Assembly: GCF_014836665.1 (NCBI RefSeq)
Contig: NZ_JACSQJ010000001.1
Coordinates: 808,387-872,386, forward strand
Direction of reading: 5' to 3'
Source: Luteimonas colneyensis
GTDB lineage: Bacteria > Pseudomonadota > Gammaproteobacteria > Xanthomonadales > Xanthomonadaceae
DNA: 64,000 nt
Part shown: positions 34,269 to 43,185 of the stretch, in pieces
Layout of the letters: each line of letters opens with the position of its first letter
Numbering within the stretch: position 1 is the first letter of the stretch
The notes under the pieces: generated by a model
Told to the model about the DNA's origin: nothing
Databases searched by the model: none
The model's input: the letters and a program-made list of their open reading frames with translations, nothing else
Program-made: the position numbers and the translations under genes

Positions 34269-36173
34269 TCAGGGACCCCGCTCCGCGTGCAGGCGGGCCG
34301 TGAAATCGGCCAGCGGCATCGAACCCAGGTCCTCCCCTGCACGCGTGCGGACGGCGACCGCGCCCTGTTCCTTCTCGCGGTCCCCCACCACGAGCAGGTA
34401 CGGCACGCGCGCAAGCGTGTGCTCGCGGATCTTATAGCCGATCTTCTCGTTGCGCAAATCCGATTCGACCCTGAGCCCTTGATCCGCAAGGGTTTTCCGG
34501 ACCTCGGCGGCCCAGTCGGCCTGGGCGTCGGTGATGTTCGCCACCACCGCCTGGACCGGGGCCAGCCAGGCCGGGAAGGCGCCGGCGTGGTGCTCGATCA
34601 GGATGCCGATGAAGCGCTCCATCGAGCCCACGATGGCGCGGTGCAGCATGACCGGGGTGCGCCTGGCGCTGTTCTCGTCGACGTACTCGGCGCCCAGGCG
34701 GCCCGGCATCATGAAGTCGACCTGCATCGTGCCCAGCTGCCAGGTCCGGCCGATGGCGTCGCGCAGGTGGTATTCGATCTTCGGGCCGTAGAAGGCGCCC
34801 TCGCCCGGCAGCTCCTGCCACTCCACGCCGGCGGCCGACAGCGCGCCGCGCAGGGCGGCCTCCGCCTTGTCCCAGGTGGCGTCGTCGCCGAGGCGCGACT
34901 CGGGGCGCAGGGCCAGCTTGACCTGGACGTCGGTGAAGCCGAAATCGGCGTAGACCTTCATCGCCTGGGCGTGGAAGTCGGTGACCTCCTGCTCAATCTG
35001 CGATTCGGTGCAGAACACATGGCCGTCGTCCTGGGTGAAGCCGCGCACGCGCAGGATCCCGTGCAGCGCCCCGGAGGGCTCGTTGCGGTGGCAGCTGCCG
35101 AACTCGCCGTAGCGGATCGGCAGGTCGCGGTAGCTGTGCAGGCCCTGGTTGAAGACCTGCACGTGTCCCGGGCAGTTCATGGGCTTCACCGCGTAGGTCC
35201 GCTTCTCGGACTCGGTGAAGAACATGTTCTCCTTGTAGTTGTCCCAGTGGCCGGACTTCTGCCACAGGCTGACGTCGAGGATCTGCGGGCAGCGCACCTC
35301 GCCGTAGCCGCTGGCGCGGTAGACGCCGCGCATGTACTGCTCCACCACCTGCCACAGCGCCCAGCCCTTGGGGTGCCAGAACACCAGGCCCGGGGCCTCT
35401 TCCTGCAGGTGGAAAAGCTCCTGCTGCTTGCCGATGCGGCGGTGGTCGCGCTTCTCGGCCTCCTCGATGCGCTGCACGTAGGCCTTGAGCTGCTTGGCAT
35501 CGGCCCAGGCGGTGCCGTAGATGCGCTGCAGCTGCTCGTTCTTGGCATCGCCGCGCCAGTAGGCGCCGGAGGTGCGCAGCAGCTTGAAGGCCTTCAGGAA
35601 GCGCGTGTTGGGCACGTGCGGGCCGCGGCACATGTCCACGTATTCCTGGTGGTGGTACAGGCCCATGGCGGTGACCTCGGGGCCCATGTCGTCGATCAGG
35701 CGCAGCTTGTAGTCCTCGCCGCGGGCCTTGAAGGTCTCGATGACTTCGTCGCGCGGGGTCATGCGCTTGATGACGTCGTATTCGGTGTCGATCAGCTCGC
35801 GCATGCGCGCCTCGATCGCGGCCATGTCGTCGGGCGTGAACGGCTGCGCGCGCCAGATGTCGTAGTAGAAGCCGTCCTCGATCACCGGGCCGATGACCAT
35901 CTTGGCGTCCGGGTAGAGCTGCTTGACCGCGTGGCCCACGAGGTGCGCGCAGGAGTGGCGGATGATCTCCACGCCCTCGGCGTCCTTCGGGGTGAGGATC
36001 TGCAGGCTGGCGTCGTGGTCGATGAGGTCGGAGGCGTCGACCTGGCGGCCGTCGACCTTGCCGGCCACGGTGGCCTTGGCGAGGCCCGGGCCGATGGACT
36101 CGGCGACCTGCATGACGGTGACGGGGGCGTCGAACTCGCGGCGGCTGCCGTCGGGGAGCGTGATGGTGATCAT
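34269..36173 (-). CDS. thrS: Threonine-tRNA ligase
   Basis: 634 residues from ATG 36173 ([18 protein letters not shown]), the usual TGS-domain start; a longer reading to 36338 would cross the terminator hairpin. Order: TGS (1-62), editing domain with zinc-like [16 protein letters not shown] (about 70-220), class II core with zinc ligand region [30 protein letters not shown] and motif 3, then the anticodon-binding domain (about 530-634). First gene of the thrS-infC-rpmI-rplT-pheST-ihfA cluster. Preceded by a hairpin terminator and a short leader ORF. Confidence 0.95.
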   Translation of the reverse strand: MITITLPDGSRREFDAPVTVMQVAESIGPGLAKATVAGKVDGRQVDASDLIDHDASLQILTPKDAEGVEIIRHSCAHLVGHAVKQLYPDAKMVIGPVIEDGFYYDIWRAQPFTPDDMAAIEARMRELIDTEYDVIKRMTPRDEVIETFKARGEDYKLRLIDDMGPEVTAMGLYHHQEYVDMCRGPHVPNTRFLKAFKLLRTSGAYWRGDAKNEQLQRIYGTAWADAKQLKAYVQRIEEAEKRDHRRIGKQQELFHLQEEAPGLVFWHPKGWALWQVVEQYMRGVYRASGYGEVRCPQILDVSLWQKSGHWDNYKENMFFTESEKRTYAVKPMNCPGHVQVFNQGLHSYRDLPIRYGEFGSCHRNEPSGALHGILRVRGFTQDDGHVFCTESQIEQEVTDFHAQAMKVYADFGFTDVQVKLALRPESRLGDDATWDKAEAALRGALSAAGVEWQELPGEGAFYGPKIEYHLRDAIGRTWQLGTMQVDFMMPGRLGAEYVDENSARRTPVMLHRAIVGSMERFIGILIEHHAGAFPAWLAPVQAVVANITDAQADWAAEVRKTLADQGLRVESDLRNEKIGYKIREHTLARVPYLLVVGDREKEQGAVAVRTRAGEDLGSMPLADFTARLHAERGP

Positions 36174-36230
36174 GGCGGTGGGGTGTCTGGTGGGTTCGGG
36201 CAGTGGCCTTGGCCGGCGCCCGTGGGCATG

Positions 36231-36254
36231 AAAAAGGCGCCACGCGGGCGCCTT
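36231..36254 (-). terminator. Terminator hairpin in the thrS leader (attenuator candidate)
   Basis: On the minus strand, aaggcgcc/ggcgcctt (eight pairs, loop cgcgt) is followed by TTTTT. It lies 58 bp before thrS and about 145 bp after the last virB gene. It may simply end the virB operon, or act as an attenuator, since a possible promoter and leader ORF sit just upstream. Confidence 0.75.
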
Positions 36255-36276
36255 CCGGAATCGGCCGCGGGCGGGA

Positions 36277-36303
36277 TCAGCAATGGGCGGAGGTAGTGTC
36301 CAT
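36277..36303 (-). CDS. Candidate thrS leader peptide MDTTSAHC
   Basis: ATG 36303 opens an eight-codon frame, M-D-T-T-S-A-H-C, ending in TGA at 36277, 22 bases before the terminator hairpin stem. Two adjacent threonine codons just upstream of a terminator and of thrS fit a ribosome-mediated attenuation design. A weak GAG ribosome binding site lies ten bases before the ATG. Only two Thr codons are present, fewer than in classic leaders, so chance is possible. Confidence 0.35.
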   Translation of the reverse strand: MDTTSAHC

Positions 36304-36361
36304 GTCGCACGCTCGGCCGGCGCGTTGGCGCGGGCCACCTGTCTCCCGGGGATGCGGCCCG

Positions 36362-36367
36362 ATTCTA
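36362..36367 (-). promoter_or_regulatory. Candidate thrS promoter -10 box
   Basis: TAGAAT on the minus strand, 59 bases upstream of the leader ORF. It differs from TATAAT at one base. No good -35 is seen at the normal distance (CCGTCC). Confidence 0.35.
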
Positions 36368-36401
36368 GCCGAAACCCGGCGGCCGGACGGAACCCGGAAT
36401 C

Positions 36402-37406
36402 TCAGCCGCCGCGTCCGACCACGCCGGGTGGCAGCCCCGAACCCGGCGGCGGGGCCGCACCGCCGCCGGTCGCCACGCCGACCGCGTTGTAGGGCGAGAA
36501 CTGGCCCAGCACTCCGTTGAAGAACATCGCCGCCATTGGCGGGGCGCTGACGATGAGCATGGTCAGGATCAGGCCCATGCCTCCCTGCTGCATCGCCATC
36601 GAAACCAGGCTCTCCTGCGGCGCGCCGGTGAGCCAGTCGGCCACCCAGAACGCCAGGCCCACAGCGATCAGCATGTCCAGGGCCAGCGTCACCATCACCG
36701 TCAGCAGTGCGAGCGAGAACAGCGTCCCCAGCCCGTAGTACAGCCACTTGCTGAACAGCTGGCGCGTGGCCCGGAACAGCAGGCAAAGAATGAAGAGCGG
36801 CCCCAGCCCCACCACCAGCGCGATGGCCACCTTGTTCAACAGCAGCATGGCCGCGGCGATGATTGCCGGACCGCCGAGCCCGACGCCTGCAAACCACATC
36901 GCGCGCGACTTGCGCTCTTCGGTGAGCAGGTCGCCGCCGCCGTCGATGGAATCGATCACCTGGAGCGCGACCTGCATGATTGCCAGCACCTGGTCGATGT
37001 CCTCGTAGGCGCCGCCCTCTTCGTCTCCGGTCACCATCTGCGACACGGCCTCTCCCAGTCCGTCGGTGAGCACGCGGTATGTCGAGCCCGCGCCGGCCGC
37101 CGCGCCGGTCGCGATGCCGATCACCAGCACGGCCTTCAGCGCATCCCCCACCAGCGCCATCATCGGCTCCCGGGACAACCCCGTGGCGATGCGATAGCCC
37201 TGGACCAGGATCCAGAACGTGAGCAGGGTCAGCGCCGCGCTGCCGGCGACCGTCACCACGCGGCCCAGCAGGTTCCCCGCGAACTCGCCGATCTCGGCAT
37301 CGAGGAAACCGTTGATCTCCTGGAAGAAGACCATGTTGGGCAGGCCCTGGGCCTGCGCCCAGTCCATTCCGGCCACCGCCAGCCAGGCCACGCTCTCGAT
37401 CGCCAC
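36402..37406 (-). CDS. virB6: Type IV secretion inner-membrane protein VirB6
   Basis: A 334-residue polytopic protein with about six membrane helices (VAGSAALTLLTFWILVQGYRIA, GPAIIAAAMLLLNKVAIALVV quoted in part). The family core is LLFRATRQLFSKWLYYGLG between helices. GTG 37406 (VAIESVAWLAVAGMDW) begins ten bases after the virB5 stop with a GGGG ribosome binding site; a TTG at 37451 would overlap virB5. VirB6 forms part of the inner-membrane complex and the base for the pilus. The C-terminus is Gly/Pro-rich. Last gene of the operon. Confidence 0.85.
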   Translation of the reverse strand: MAIESVAWLAVAGMDWAQAQGLPNMVFFQEINGFLDAEIGEFAGNLLGRVVTVAGSAALTLLTFWILVQGYRIATGLSREPMMALVGDALKAVLVIGIATGAAAGAGSTYRVLTDGLGEAVSQMVTGDEEGGAYEDIDQVLAIMQVALQVIDSIDGGGDLLTEERKSRAMWFAGVGLGGPAIIAAAMLLLNKVAIALVVGLGPLFILCLLFRATRQLFSKWLYYGLGTLFSLALLTVMVTLALDMLIAVGLAFWVADWLTGAPQESLVSMAMQQGGMGLILTMLIVSAPPMAAMFFNGVLGQFSPYNAVGVATGGGAAPPPGSGLPPGVVGRGG

Positions 37407-37416
37407 GCCCGCGCCC

Positions 37417-38154
37417 CTACCGGTCCCGCTCGCGGGCGGCCCTAAGCGCAAGCTTCAGCATCACGCCCTGCGCGACCGCGCCCGCTCCGGAACCCTCCAG
37501 GGCCTCGTTGGCCACGCGGACATGGTTGTCGCGCAGCGCGCGCAACGCGGTGTCGTAGGCCGACATCAACCGCTCGCCGCTCTGGACGTCGTTCTGCAGC
37601 TGGCCCTGGATGGAGAGGATGCGATTGGTGTTGGACGCGAGCTTGCCCTCCTCCTCCGGCTGGATCCCGCCGCGCTCGGCATAGGCCTCGCGGAGTTCCC
37701 GGTCACGCTCGTTCACGTCGTCCAGCATCGCCACCAGTGCGTTGAAACGGCGGTTCTCGGTGCGCACGATGGACACGCAGTAGGCGTGCAGCTCCACGCC
37801 CTTTGGATTCTTCGGCGATGCCGTTCCACAACGCTCGTCGACGCCGGCATCCTCTTCGACCTGCTGGAAGTTCTCGCGGTGGCTGCTGCCGCCCGCATAG
37901 GCCTCGCCGGTCACCAGCGCCTGCTCGAACTGCTTGTCCAGCGTCTGCAGCTGTTCGACCTGCCGCTTGTAGTCCTCGATCATCTGCTGGTACTGGGCCA
38001 CCCAGCCCAGCGCGGTCTTGACGGTGTGCGGGATATCCACCACCGCCCACTGCGCGGACGCCGGCCACGCCGCCAGCCCGACGCACACGCCCAGCACCAG
38101 CCCCGCCACCCGCAGGCGGGGCGTCCCTGCCCCTGCGACTTCCCTGTCGTCCAT
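37417..38154 (-). CDS. virB5: VirB5-like pilus-tip/assembly protein
   Basis: 245 residues from ATG 38154 after GGAGAGGG. A hydrophobic segment (about 14-34, VAGLVLGVCVGLAAWPASAQ) is the likely signal peptide. The mature part is helical (YQQMIEDYKRQVEQLQTLDK), as in VirB5 and TrbJ proteins that cap the conjugative pilus. Two cysteines (DERCG and AYCVS) could form a disulfide. It sits between virB4 and virB6, the virB5 slot in Xanthomonas loci. Assignment rests on position and coiled-coil shape more than on sequence. Confidence 0.78.
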   Translation of the reverse strand: MDDREVAGAGTPRLRVAGLVLGVCVGLAAWPASAQWAVVDIPHTVKTALGWVAQYQQMIEDYKRQVEQLQTLDKQFEQALVTGEAYAGGSSHRENFQQVEEDAGVDERCGTASPKNPKGVELHAYCVSIVRTENRRFNALVAMLDDVNERDRELREAYAERGGIQPEEEGKLASNTNRILSIQGQLQNDVQSGERLMSAYDTALRALRDNHVRVANEALEGSGAGAVAQGVMLKLALRAARERDR

Positions 38155-38174
38155 GTCCCTCTCCCTGGGTTGAA

Positions 38175-40628
38175 TCAGCTGCCGCCGTGTCCGTCGGCGG
38201 TCCCGGATGGCCGCCTGCCCTTGCGTCGCGCCTGGAACGCCCCGAGCCAGTCCTGCGGGCGCAGCGCGTCCGGCGCCACGCCCCGCTCGGCCGCCTGTTC
38301 GGCGACCACCTCGTGCATCACCGCGATGTTGTCCGTGGAGGCCGAGATCACGGCAAGGATGTCGTCCAGTCCCTCCAGGTCGAGCCTGCAGACGGCCGAC
38401 GCGTGCCCCTGCTTGACCAGGAAGCTCCGCGAACGTTCGTCGAGCGAGACGACGACGCGGTACTCGGCCTCGGTGAGCTTCAGTCCTTCCACGTAGTCCC
38501 GGCGGCTGGCGTTGGGATTGGGCAGCAGCACGAGCGTCGCGGTCTGTTCGACCAGTGCGGCCGCGATGTCACTGGCCAGCGCATCCTCCGGGCTCTGCGT
38601 CGCGAAGATCCCGAGCCCGTTCTGCTTGCGGATGGTCTTCTGCTTGTTGCGCGCGAACTCCTTCAGCGCGCCGCCGCCGTCCAGGATCTTCCAGAACTCG
38701 TCCATCACGTAGACCAGCCGACGGCCATCGATGATCCCTTCCAGCCGGTGCAGCAGGTAGCGCACCACCGGCACCCTGACCTCGGCGTTGTCCAGGAGGT
38801 CGGTGTAGTCGAAACCGATGATGTTCGAGCGCGACAGGTCGATCGTGTCCACCGGGTTGTCGAATACCCAGCCCAGGCTGTGGCCCGCGGTCCACTTGCG
38901 CAGGCGCGCGTGGAGGCCGTCGTCGCCCATGTTGGGCAGGCTCTTCTGCAGGTTGGCCATGCTGCGCAGGTGCATGGGCGTGTCCAGCAGGCCGGCGATG
39001 GCGCGGAAGATGTCCTCGTCCTCGCGCGCGGTGTACGCCGGCTTGCCCGCGAGCAGTCTCACCAGGTCCGCCAGGAACTGGGCATTGGCGTCGCTGCGCT
39101 CGCACTGCAGGGGATTGAAGCCGGTCGGCCGGCCGTTCTCCAGCGCCAGGTAGTTGCCGCCGCAGGCGCGCACGAAGATCTCGGCCCCGCGGTCCTTGTC
39201 GAAGAAGAACACCGTCGGGGCGGGATCGAGCTTCTGCGACTGCGCCAGCAGGAAGTTCACCAGGGCCGTCTTGCCGGTGCCGGACTTACCGATCACGAGC
39301 GTGTTGCCCAGCGCCTTCTCGCCCAGCGAATCCTCGCCGGGATGCGTGGCGTGGAAGTTGAAGTGGTAGGGCTGGCCGTTGCTGGCCTGCAGCGTGGTCA
39401 CGCAGTCGCCCCACGGGTTTCCCCTGCGCTTTCCGCTGGCGAAGTTGTGGAGCGGCGAGAGTCCGAGGAAGTTCAGCGAACTGACGTTGGCCAGGCGCGT
39501 CCGGTAGCGCCAGTTGGCGGGAAGCTGGGCATAGAACGCCGATGCGACGGCAAGATCCTCCTTCGCGGACACGAAGCCGGCGTTCGAGAGCTCCGCGCGG
39601 GCCTCGGCGACGTGCCGGGACAGCGCGTCCTGGGTGGCGGCATGAACGGCCAGCGAGAAGTGGTACTCGCCCAGCACGAAGTTCCCCGAAGCGAGCTGGT
39701 CCATCGCCTGGTCGAGCTCGGCGATCTGGCTGACCGCGCGGTCGCCGGAGGACACCATCATTCCCTTCGTGCGGTCGAGCACCCGCAGTGCGTCCTGCCG
39801 GCCCATGGGGCTGAAGGACTGGGTGAGCACGTATTCGAAGCCGAGGTACTTGAGTCCGTTGAGGATTCCGGGCCAGGTGGCGTCCGTGTACTCCTTGATG
39901 TTGAGGATGGCCCCGTACTCGTGGCCGCCGTCCGGAAGCGCGACGACGAAATCGCCGGTCCGTGCCGAGAACGTATGCCGGCTCACGGAGAGATAGTCGG
40001 CGATCGGCGCGGGCAGCACCGGAACCGGCTCGTCCAGGCGGTTGAGGATGTAGCCATACAGCTCCAGCACCTCGGAGAACGCGACCCCGTTGTCCCGGTC
40101 GTACATGCCGAGGCGCCGCGGGGAGTAGTCCCCGAGCACCGCTTCGACGTTGCCGGCAAGCTCGCGCACCCGGCCGACCGCCTGCTGCTCCGCCGCGGCC
40201 AGCCTGTCCAGATCGGCGGACCGCTCGGCCAGGCGGCGACCCGCAACCACGGGCCGGTAAAGCAGGGTCAGGTAGAGCTCGTTCTGCAGCGAATCCTGCG
40301 TTTCCAGCTTGCGGAAGTAGGCGTCCGAGAGTTCCTGGTTGAAGACGCCTGCGAAGCGTCCGCCCCCTTCGATGCGCCCACGCCTGCGGATGTCATGGGT
40401 CCAGAACGCGACGTTGGCGAAATCCGGTGCTCGCAGCGTCTGCAGCATGCGGTTGAAGGTGGCGTGCCGGTGCTCCAGGTCCCACTCCTCACGACCGACG
40501 AACGGCAGCCCGGCAAGCCGCCACGCGACGAGGTAGTCACCCCCGGTGGTCTTGACCACGTCGCTGGCGACATGGCTCGACAGCGGCACGAAGCCGGCAA
40601 CCGCGGCGTCGGCGACCTGGGCATTCAT
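38175..40628 (-). CDS. virB4: Type IV secretion ATPase VirB4
   Basis: 817 residues, ATG 40628 overlapping virB3 (ATGA). The N-terminal domain is followed by the RecA-like ATPase: Walker A IGKSGTGKTALVNFLLAQ (near residue 445), Walker B RLVYVMDEFWKIL (near 640), and the late ATQSPEDALASDI. It powers pilus biogenesis and substrate transfer at the inner membrane. Length fits the family. The C-terminal tail is basic. Confidence 0.93.
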   Translation of the reverse strand: MNAQVADAAVAGFVPLSSHVASDVVKTTGGDYLVAWRLAGLPFVGREEWDLEHRHATFNRMLQTLRAPDFANVAFWTHDIRRRGRIEGGGRFAGVFNQELSDAYFRKLETQDSLQNELYLTLLYRPVVAGRRLAERSADLDRLAAAEQQAVGRVRELAGNVEAVLGDYSPRRLGMYDRDNGVAFSEVLELYGYILNRLDEPVPVLPAPIADYLSVSRHTFSARTGDFVVALPDGGHEYGAILNIKEYTDATWPGILNGLKYLGFEYVLTQSFSPMGRQDALRVLDRTKGMMVSSGDRAVSQIAELDQAMDQLASGNFVLGEYHFSLAVHAATQDALSRHVAEARAELSNAGFVSAKEDLAVASAFYAQLPANWRYRTRLANVSSLNFLGLSPLHNFASGKRRGNPWGDCVTTLQASNGQPYHFNFHATHPGEDSLGEKALGNTLVIGKSGTGKTALVNFLLAQSQKLDPAPTVFFFDKDRGAEIFVRACGGNYLALENGRPTGFNPLQCERSDANAQFLADLVRLLAGKPAYTAREDEDIFRAIAGLLDTPMHLRSMANLQKSLPNMGDDGLHARLRKWTAGHSLGWVFDNPVDTIDLSRSNIIGFDYTDLLDNAEVRVPVVRYLLHRLEGIIDGRRLVYVMDEFWKILDGGGALKEFARNKQKTIRKQNGLGIFATQSPEDALASDIAAALVEQTATLVLLPNPNASRRDYVEGLKLTEAEYRVVVSLDERSRSFLVKQGHASAVCRLDLEGLDDILAVISASTDNIAVMHEVVAEQAAERGVAPDALRPQDWLGAFQARRKGRRPSGTADGHGGS

Positions 40629-40930
40629 CCGCGCCCTCCGGGCGCACGGCCTGCGATCGGCGAGAACGACCAGTCACCCCCGCGGATCCCGCGATTCCGC
40701 ACCCTGGCGAGGACCTGCCAGCGCAGGCCCAACAGCCGAAAGACCATCTCATCGCGCCTGGCCATCTGCCGCATGCCGAGGATCACCAGCGGCATCAGCG
40801 CCAGCAGCAGCAGGTTCACGTACACCGCGAGCAACAGGCAGGCCCCGGCGCCGATGAAGAACGGCACGTAAGGCACCCCCAAGAACATCGCCGGCCGGGT
40901 GCAGCCGCGGAACAGCACGTCCTTACGCAT
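40625..40930 (-). CDS. virB3: Type IV secretion protein VirB3
   Basis: 101 residues. N-terminal family signature LFRGCTRPAMFLGVPYVPF, then one long hydrophobic hairpin (about 25-52), and a basic cytoplasmic tail. It is coupled to both neighbours: eight-base overlap with virB2 and ATGA with virB4. VirB3 works with VirB4 in the inner-membrane complex. Confidence 0.9.
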   Translation of the reverse strand: MRKDVLFRGCTRPAMFLGVPYVPFFIGAGACLLLAVYVNLLLLALMPLVILGMRQMARRDEMVFRLLGLRWQVLARVRNRGIRGGDWSFSPIAGRAPGGRG

Positions 40931-41330
40931 GGAACACGGGCAGCACGGCGTCGAGCATCGCCGTGCACTCGCCCGCCTCCGGTCCGAGCAGCATGCGCGC
41001 GATCTGTGCCGCCGCGCCGATCAGCAGACCCCCGACCAGGATCGGAGCCACGTCCGAGATCCGCTTGTGCGCGAAGGCGATCTGGTAACCGGCAAAGATG
41101 ATGGCGATGGTGACCACCGCGATCGAGGCCATGTTGAGCAGGCCGTTGACGTTGTCGAAGAAGCCGCAGACCTTGGCGTCGGCGCCGCCAAAGGCCTGCG
41201 CAAGGACTGTGGCGGGCGCGGCGGCCAAGGTGGCGGCCAGGCCTCCGGTCGCGATGCGCGTGCCGGGCCGGCGGCGTTCATGGCGGCCGATGGAGCGGAT
41301 GGAGCGGCTACGGTGTGTGCGGGTGTCCAT
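40923..41330 (-). CDS. virB2: Type IV secretion major pilin VirB2
   Basis: 135 residues from ATG 41330. A long basic N-terminus (RSIRSIGRHERRRPGTRI) precedes the signal sequence (about 27-44, AATLAAAPATVLAQA). The mature pilin begins near FGGADAKVCGFFDNV and has two membrane helices (MASIAVVTIAIIFAGYQ and VAPILVGGLLIGAAAQI) joined by a short positive loop, the VirB2 hallmark. It would assemble the pilus of the secretion system. Confidence 0.88.
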   Translation of the reverse strand: MDTRTHRSRSIRSIGRHERRRPGTRIATGGLAATLAAAPATVLAQAFGGADAKVCGFFDNVNGLLNMASIAVVTIAIIFAGYQIAFAHKRISDVAPILVGGLLIGAAAQIARMLLGPEAGECTAMLDAVLPVFHA

Positions 41331-41386
41331 GATGCGTCCTTGCGTTGGTGGTGGCTGGGTGCCGCGTTCCCTGTCGCGGCGGTATG

Positions 41387-42142
41387 TCAGAAGACGAAGG
41401 CGGCGTCCCGCGCCTGACTGCCGGACCCTGAGCGCGGCGGATCGCCCGTTGCCGAATTGGGCGGTACTGGCCGCGGGCCGGTCACGTGCGGCACGAACGG
41501 CTGCGTCGAGGGCATTGGCGCCGGCGGCGGGGAGAACGTCCCCGCGGGCACGTCGGCATCCGCATCGCCCTGGACCTGCGCAGCCACCAGCGCCGCCGGC
41601 ATGGAACGGCGCTCGCGCAGGCTGGCGACGCCTGCACCACGCGCTTCCACGGGTCGCCGGCCGGCCAGCGGGATGGCCGTCAGGGATTCCGTGGCCGGGA
41701 CCACGCCTGCCCGCTGCATCGAACCCTGGACCTTCTGCACGTAGCCGTCCTGGAAGCCACGGACGAAGTTGCCGGAGTAGTAGCAGCTGAAGGCCTTGCC
41801 CCAGTCCCCGCCGGCACGCGCATGGCAGTCGGCAAGGATCCGCGCGCCGGCCGCGAGGTTCGGGCACGCCGTGAAGGCCTTCTCGTAGCTGTCCAGCCCC
41901 TGCTTCGCCAGGTTGTGCCGGTTCACCTGCGCCAGGCCCAGCGAGAAGTTGTAGCCCCCGCGCTCGAGATGTTCCGCCGTCGCGACCGCTTCCCCGAGGC
42001 TGCGCGGCTGCCTGGCAAGGCGCGCGCCGACAACCCCGATGGCGTACGGATTGAACGAGGATTCCACGCCCACCACGTGTTCCATCACGGCCATCGGTAC
42101 CGCCAGGTCCGGGCAGGCCAGCATTTCAAGCCCGGGGATCAT
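41387..42142 (-). CDS. virB1: Type IV secretion lytic transglycosylase VirB1
   Basis: 251 residues, ATG 42142 overlapping virB11 (ATGA). The SLT domain (1-140) has the catalytic Glu in VVGVESSFNPYAIGVV, the GLAQV box (YNFSLGLAQVNRHNL) and NLAAGARILADC with the final CYYSGN. No clear signal peptide is seen, as in some VirB1 homologues, so export is unproven. The C-terminal 110 residues are Pro/Ala-rich and probably disordered. It opens peptidoglycan for the channel. Confidence 0.9.
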   Translation of the reverse strand: MIPGLEMLACPDLAVPMAVMEHVVGVESSFNPYAIGVVGARLARQPRSLGEAVATAEHLERGGYNFSLGLAQVNRHNLAKQGLDSYEKAFTACPNLAAGARILADCHARAGGDWGKAFSCYYSGNFVRGFQDGYVQKVQGSMQRAGVVPATESLTAIPLAGRRPVEARGAGVASLRERRSMPAALVAAQVQGDADADVPAGTFSPPPAPMPSTQPFVPHVTGPRPVPPNSATGDPPRSGSGSQARDAAFVF

Positions 42143-43185
42143 GCCTGCCCCCCGGCCGAAGCACCGCTGCCGAACTCGATCCCGGTGATGCACCGGCGTC
42201 CACCCTGCGCGCTGACGTGGACAACGATGTCGATCGTCATCGCCAGGAGCCGCCGAATCGTGTCGAACTCCAGCCCCGCGCCTTCGTCCGAGGCCTTCAC
42301 CATCAGCGCGAGCTGGTCCCAGGTCTGGGAGGTGCTGCCTGCGTGGCAGCTCGTGATCGACCCCGGGTGGCCTGATGCGCAGTTGCGGATGAAGTAGAAG
42401 GCCTCGTCCCCGCGGAGTTCGGCGAGGATGATCCGGTCCGGCTTCATCCGCAGGCAGGCCTCCATGCACGACTTGGCGGTGACCTTCGCCGTGCCCTGGC
42501 CGCCCTTGGAGTACAGCAGGTGCACGGCGTTCGGCTGGCTGATGAAGAGTTCGCGTGCGTCCTCGATGGTGACCAGGCGCTCGTCGGCCGGGATGTGTTC
42601 GACCAGCGCCTTCATGAACGTCGTCTTGCCGCTGCCGGTAGCGCCCGAAACCACGATATTCCGCCGCAGCTGGACCGCACGCCGGAAGAACTCGGCATGC
42701 CGGCCCGCGGCGTGCAGTTCCAGCAGTCCGGCATCGCGCGTGCCATCGGCCCCGCTGGCCCGGATCGACGCGAAGAAGCCCTCCGCTTCGTAGTCCTCCA
42801 GTCGCCGGAGCTTGCGCGACGGCAGGCGGATGGTGATCGACACGGCGCCCGCTTCGCAGGCGGGCGGGATCACGAACTGCGCCCGCTGTCCGGTCGGGAA
42901 GGTCAGCGAGACCACCGGTTCGGCGTCGGTGATGCGTTGCCCGGTATTGCTCTCGTTGACCACGGCGGTGCAGAACTGGCGTGCGCGCTCGAAGCTCAGG
43001 CCCGGGACATCCACACGCTGCCAGCCCCCGCTGCGCTCCAGCCAGACCTCGCCGGGGCGGTTGATGCAGATCTCGGTGATGTCCGGCGCGGTCATGTAAG
43101 CGTCGATACCGAGCACCTGGTACTGGTACTCGAGGAAGGCATCGCCCGCCCCCATGGTCGCTGCAAGGGCTCCGGCGACCGTCAC
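42139..43185 (-). CDS. virB11: Type IV secretion ATPase VirB11
   Basis: 348 residues from GTG 43185 overlapping the virB10 stop (GTGA). N-terminal domain, then the hexameric secretion ATPase core: Walker A VSGATGSGKTTFMKAL (near 172), Asp box LVTIEDARELF, Walker B-like PDRIILAELRGDEAFYF, and His box HPGSITSCHAGST. It switches VirB4 between pilus assembly and substrate transport. Confidence 0.93.
   Translation of the reverse strand: MTVAGALAATMGAGDAFLEYQYQVLGIDAYMTAPDITEICINRPGEVWLERSGGWQRVDVPGLSFERARQFCTAVVNESNTGQRITDAEPVVSLTFPTGQRAQFVIPPACEAGAVSITIRLPSRKLRRLEDYEAEGFFASIRASGADGTRDAGLLELHAAGRHAEFFRRAVQLRRNIVVSGATGSGKTTFMKALVEHIPADERLVTIEDARELFISQPNAVHLLYSKGGQGTAKVTAKSCMEACLRMKPDRIILAELRGDEAFYFIRNCASGHPGSITSCHAGSTSQTWDQLALMVKASDEGAGLEFDTIRRLLAMTIDIVVHVSAQGGRRCITGIEFGSGASAGGQA

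Noticed and set aside
38187-40871. An 894-codon plus-strand frame opposite virB4.
   Set aside because: Antisense shadow of virB4, which has Walker motifs and full length.
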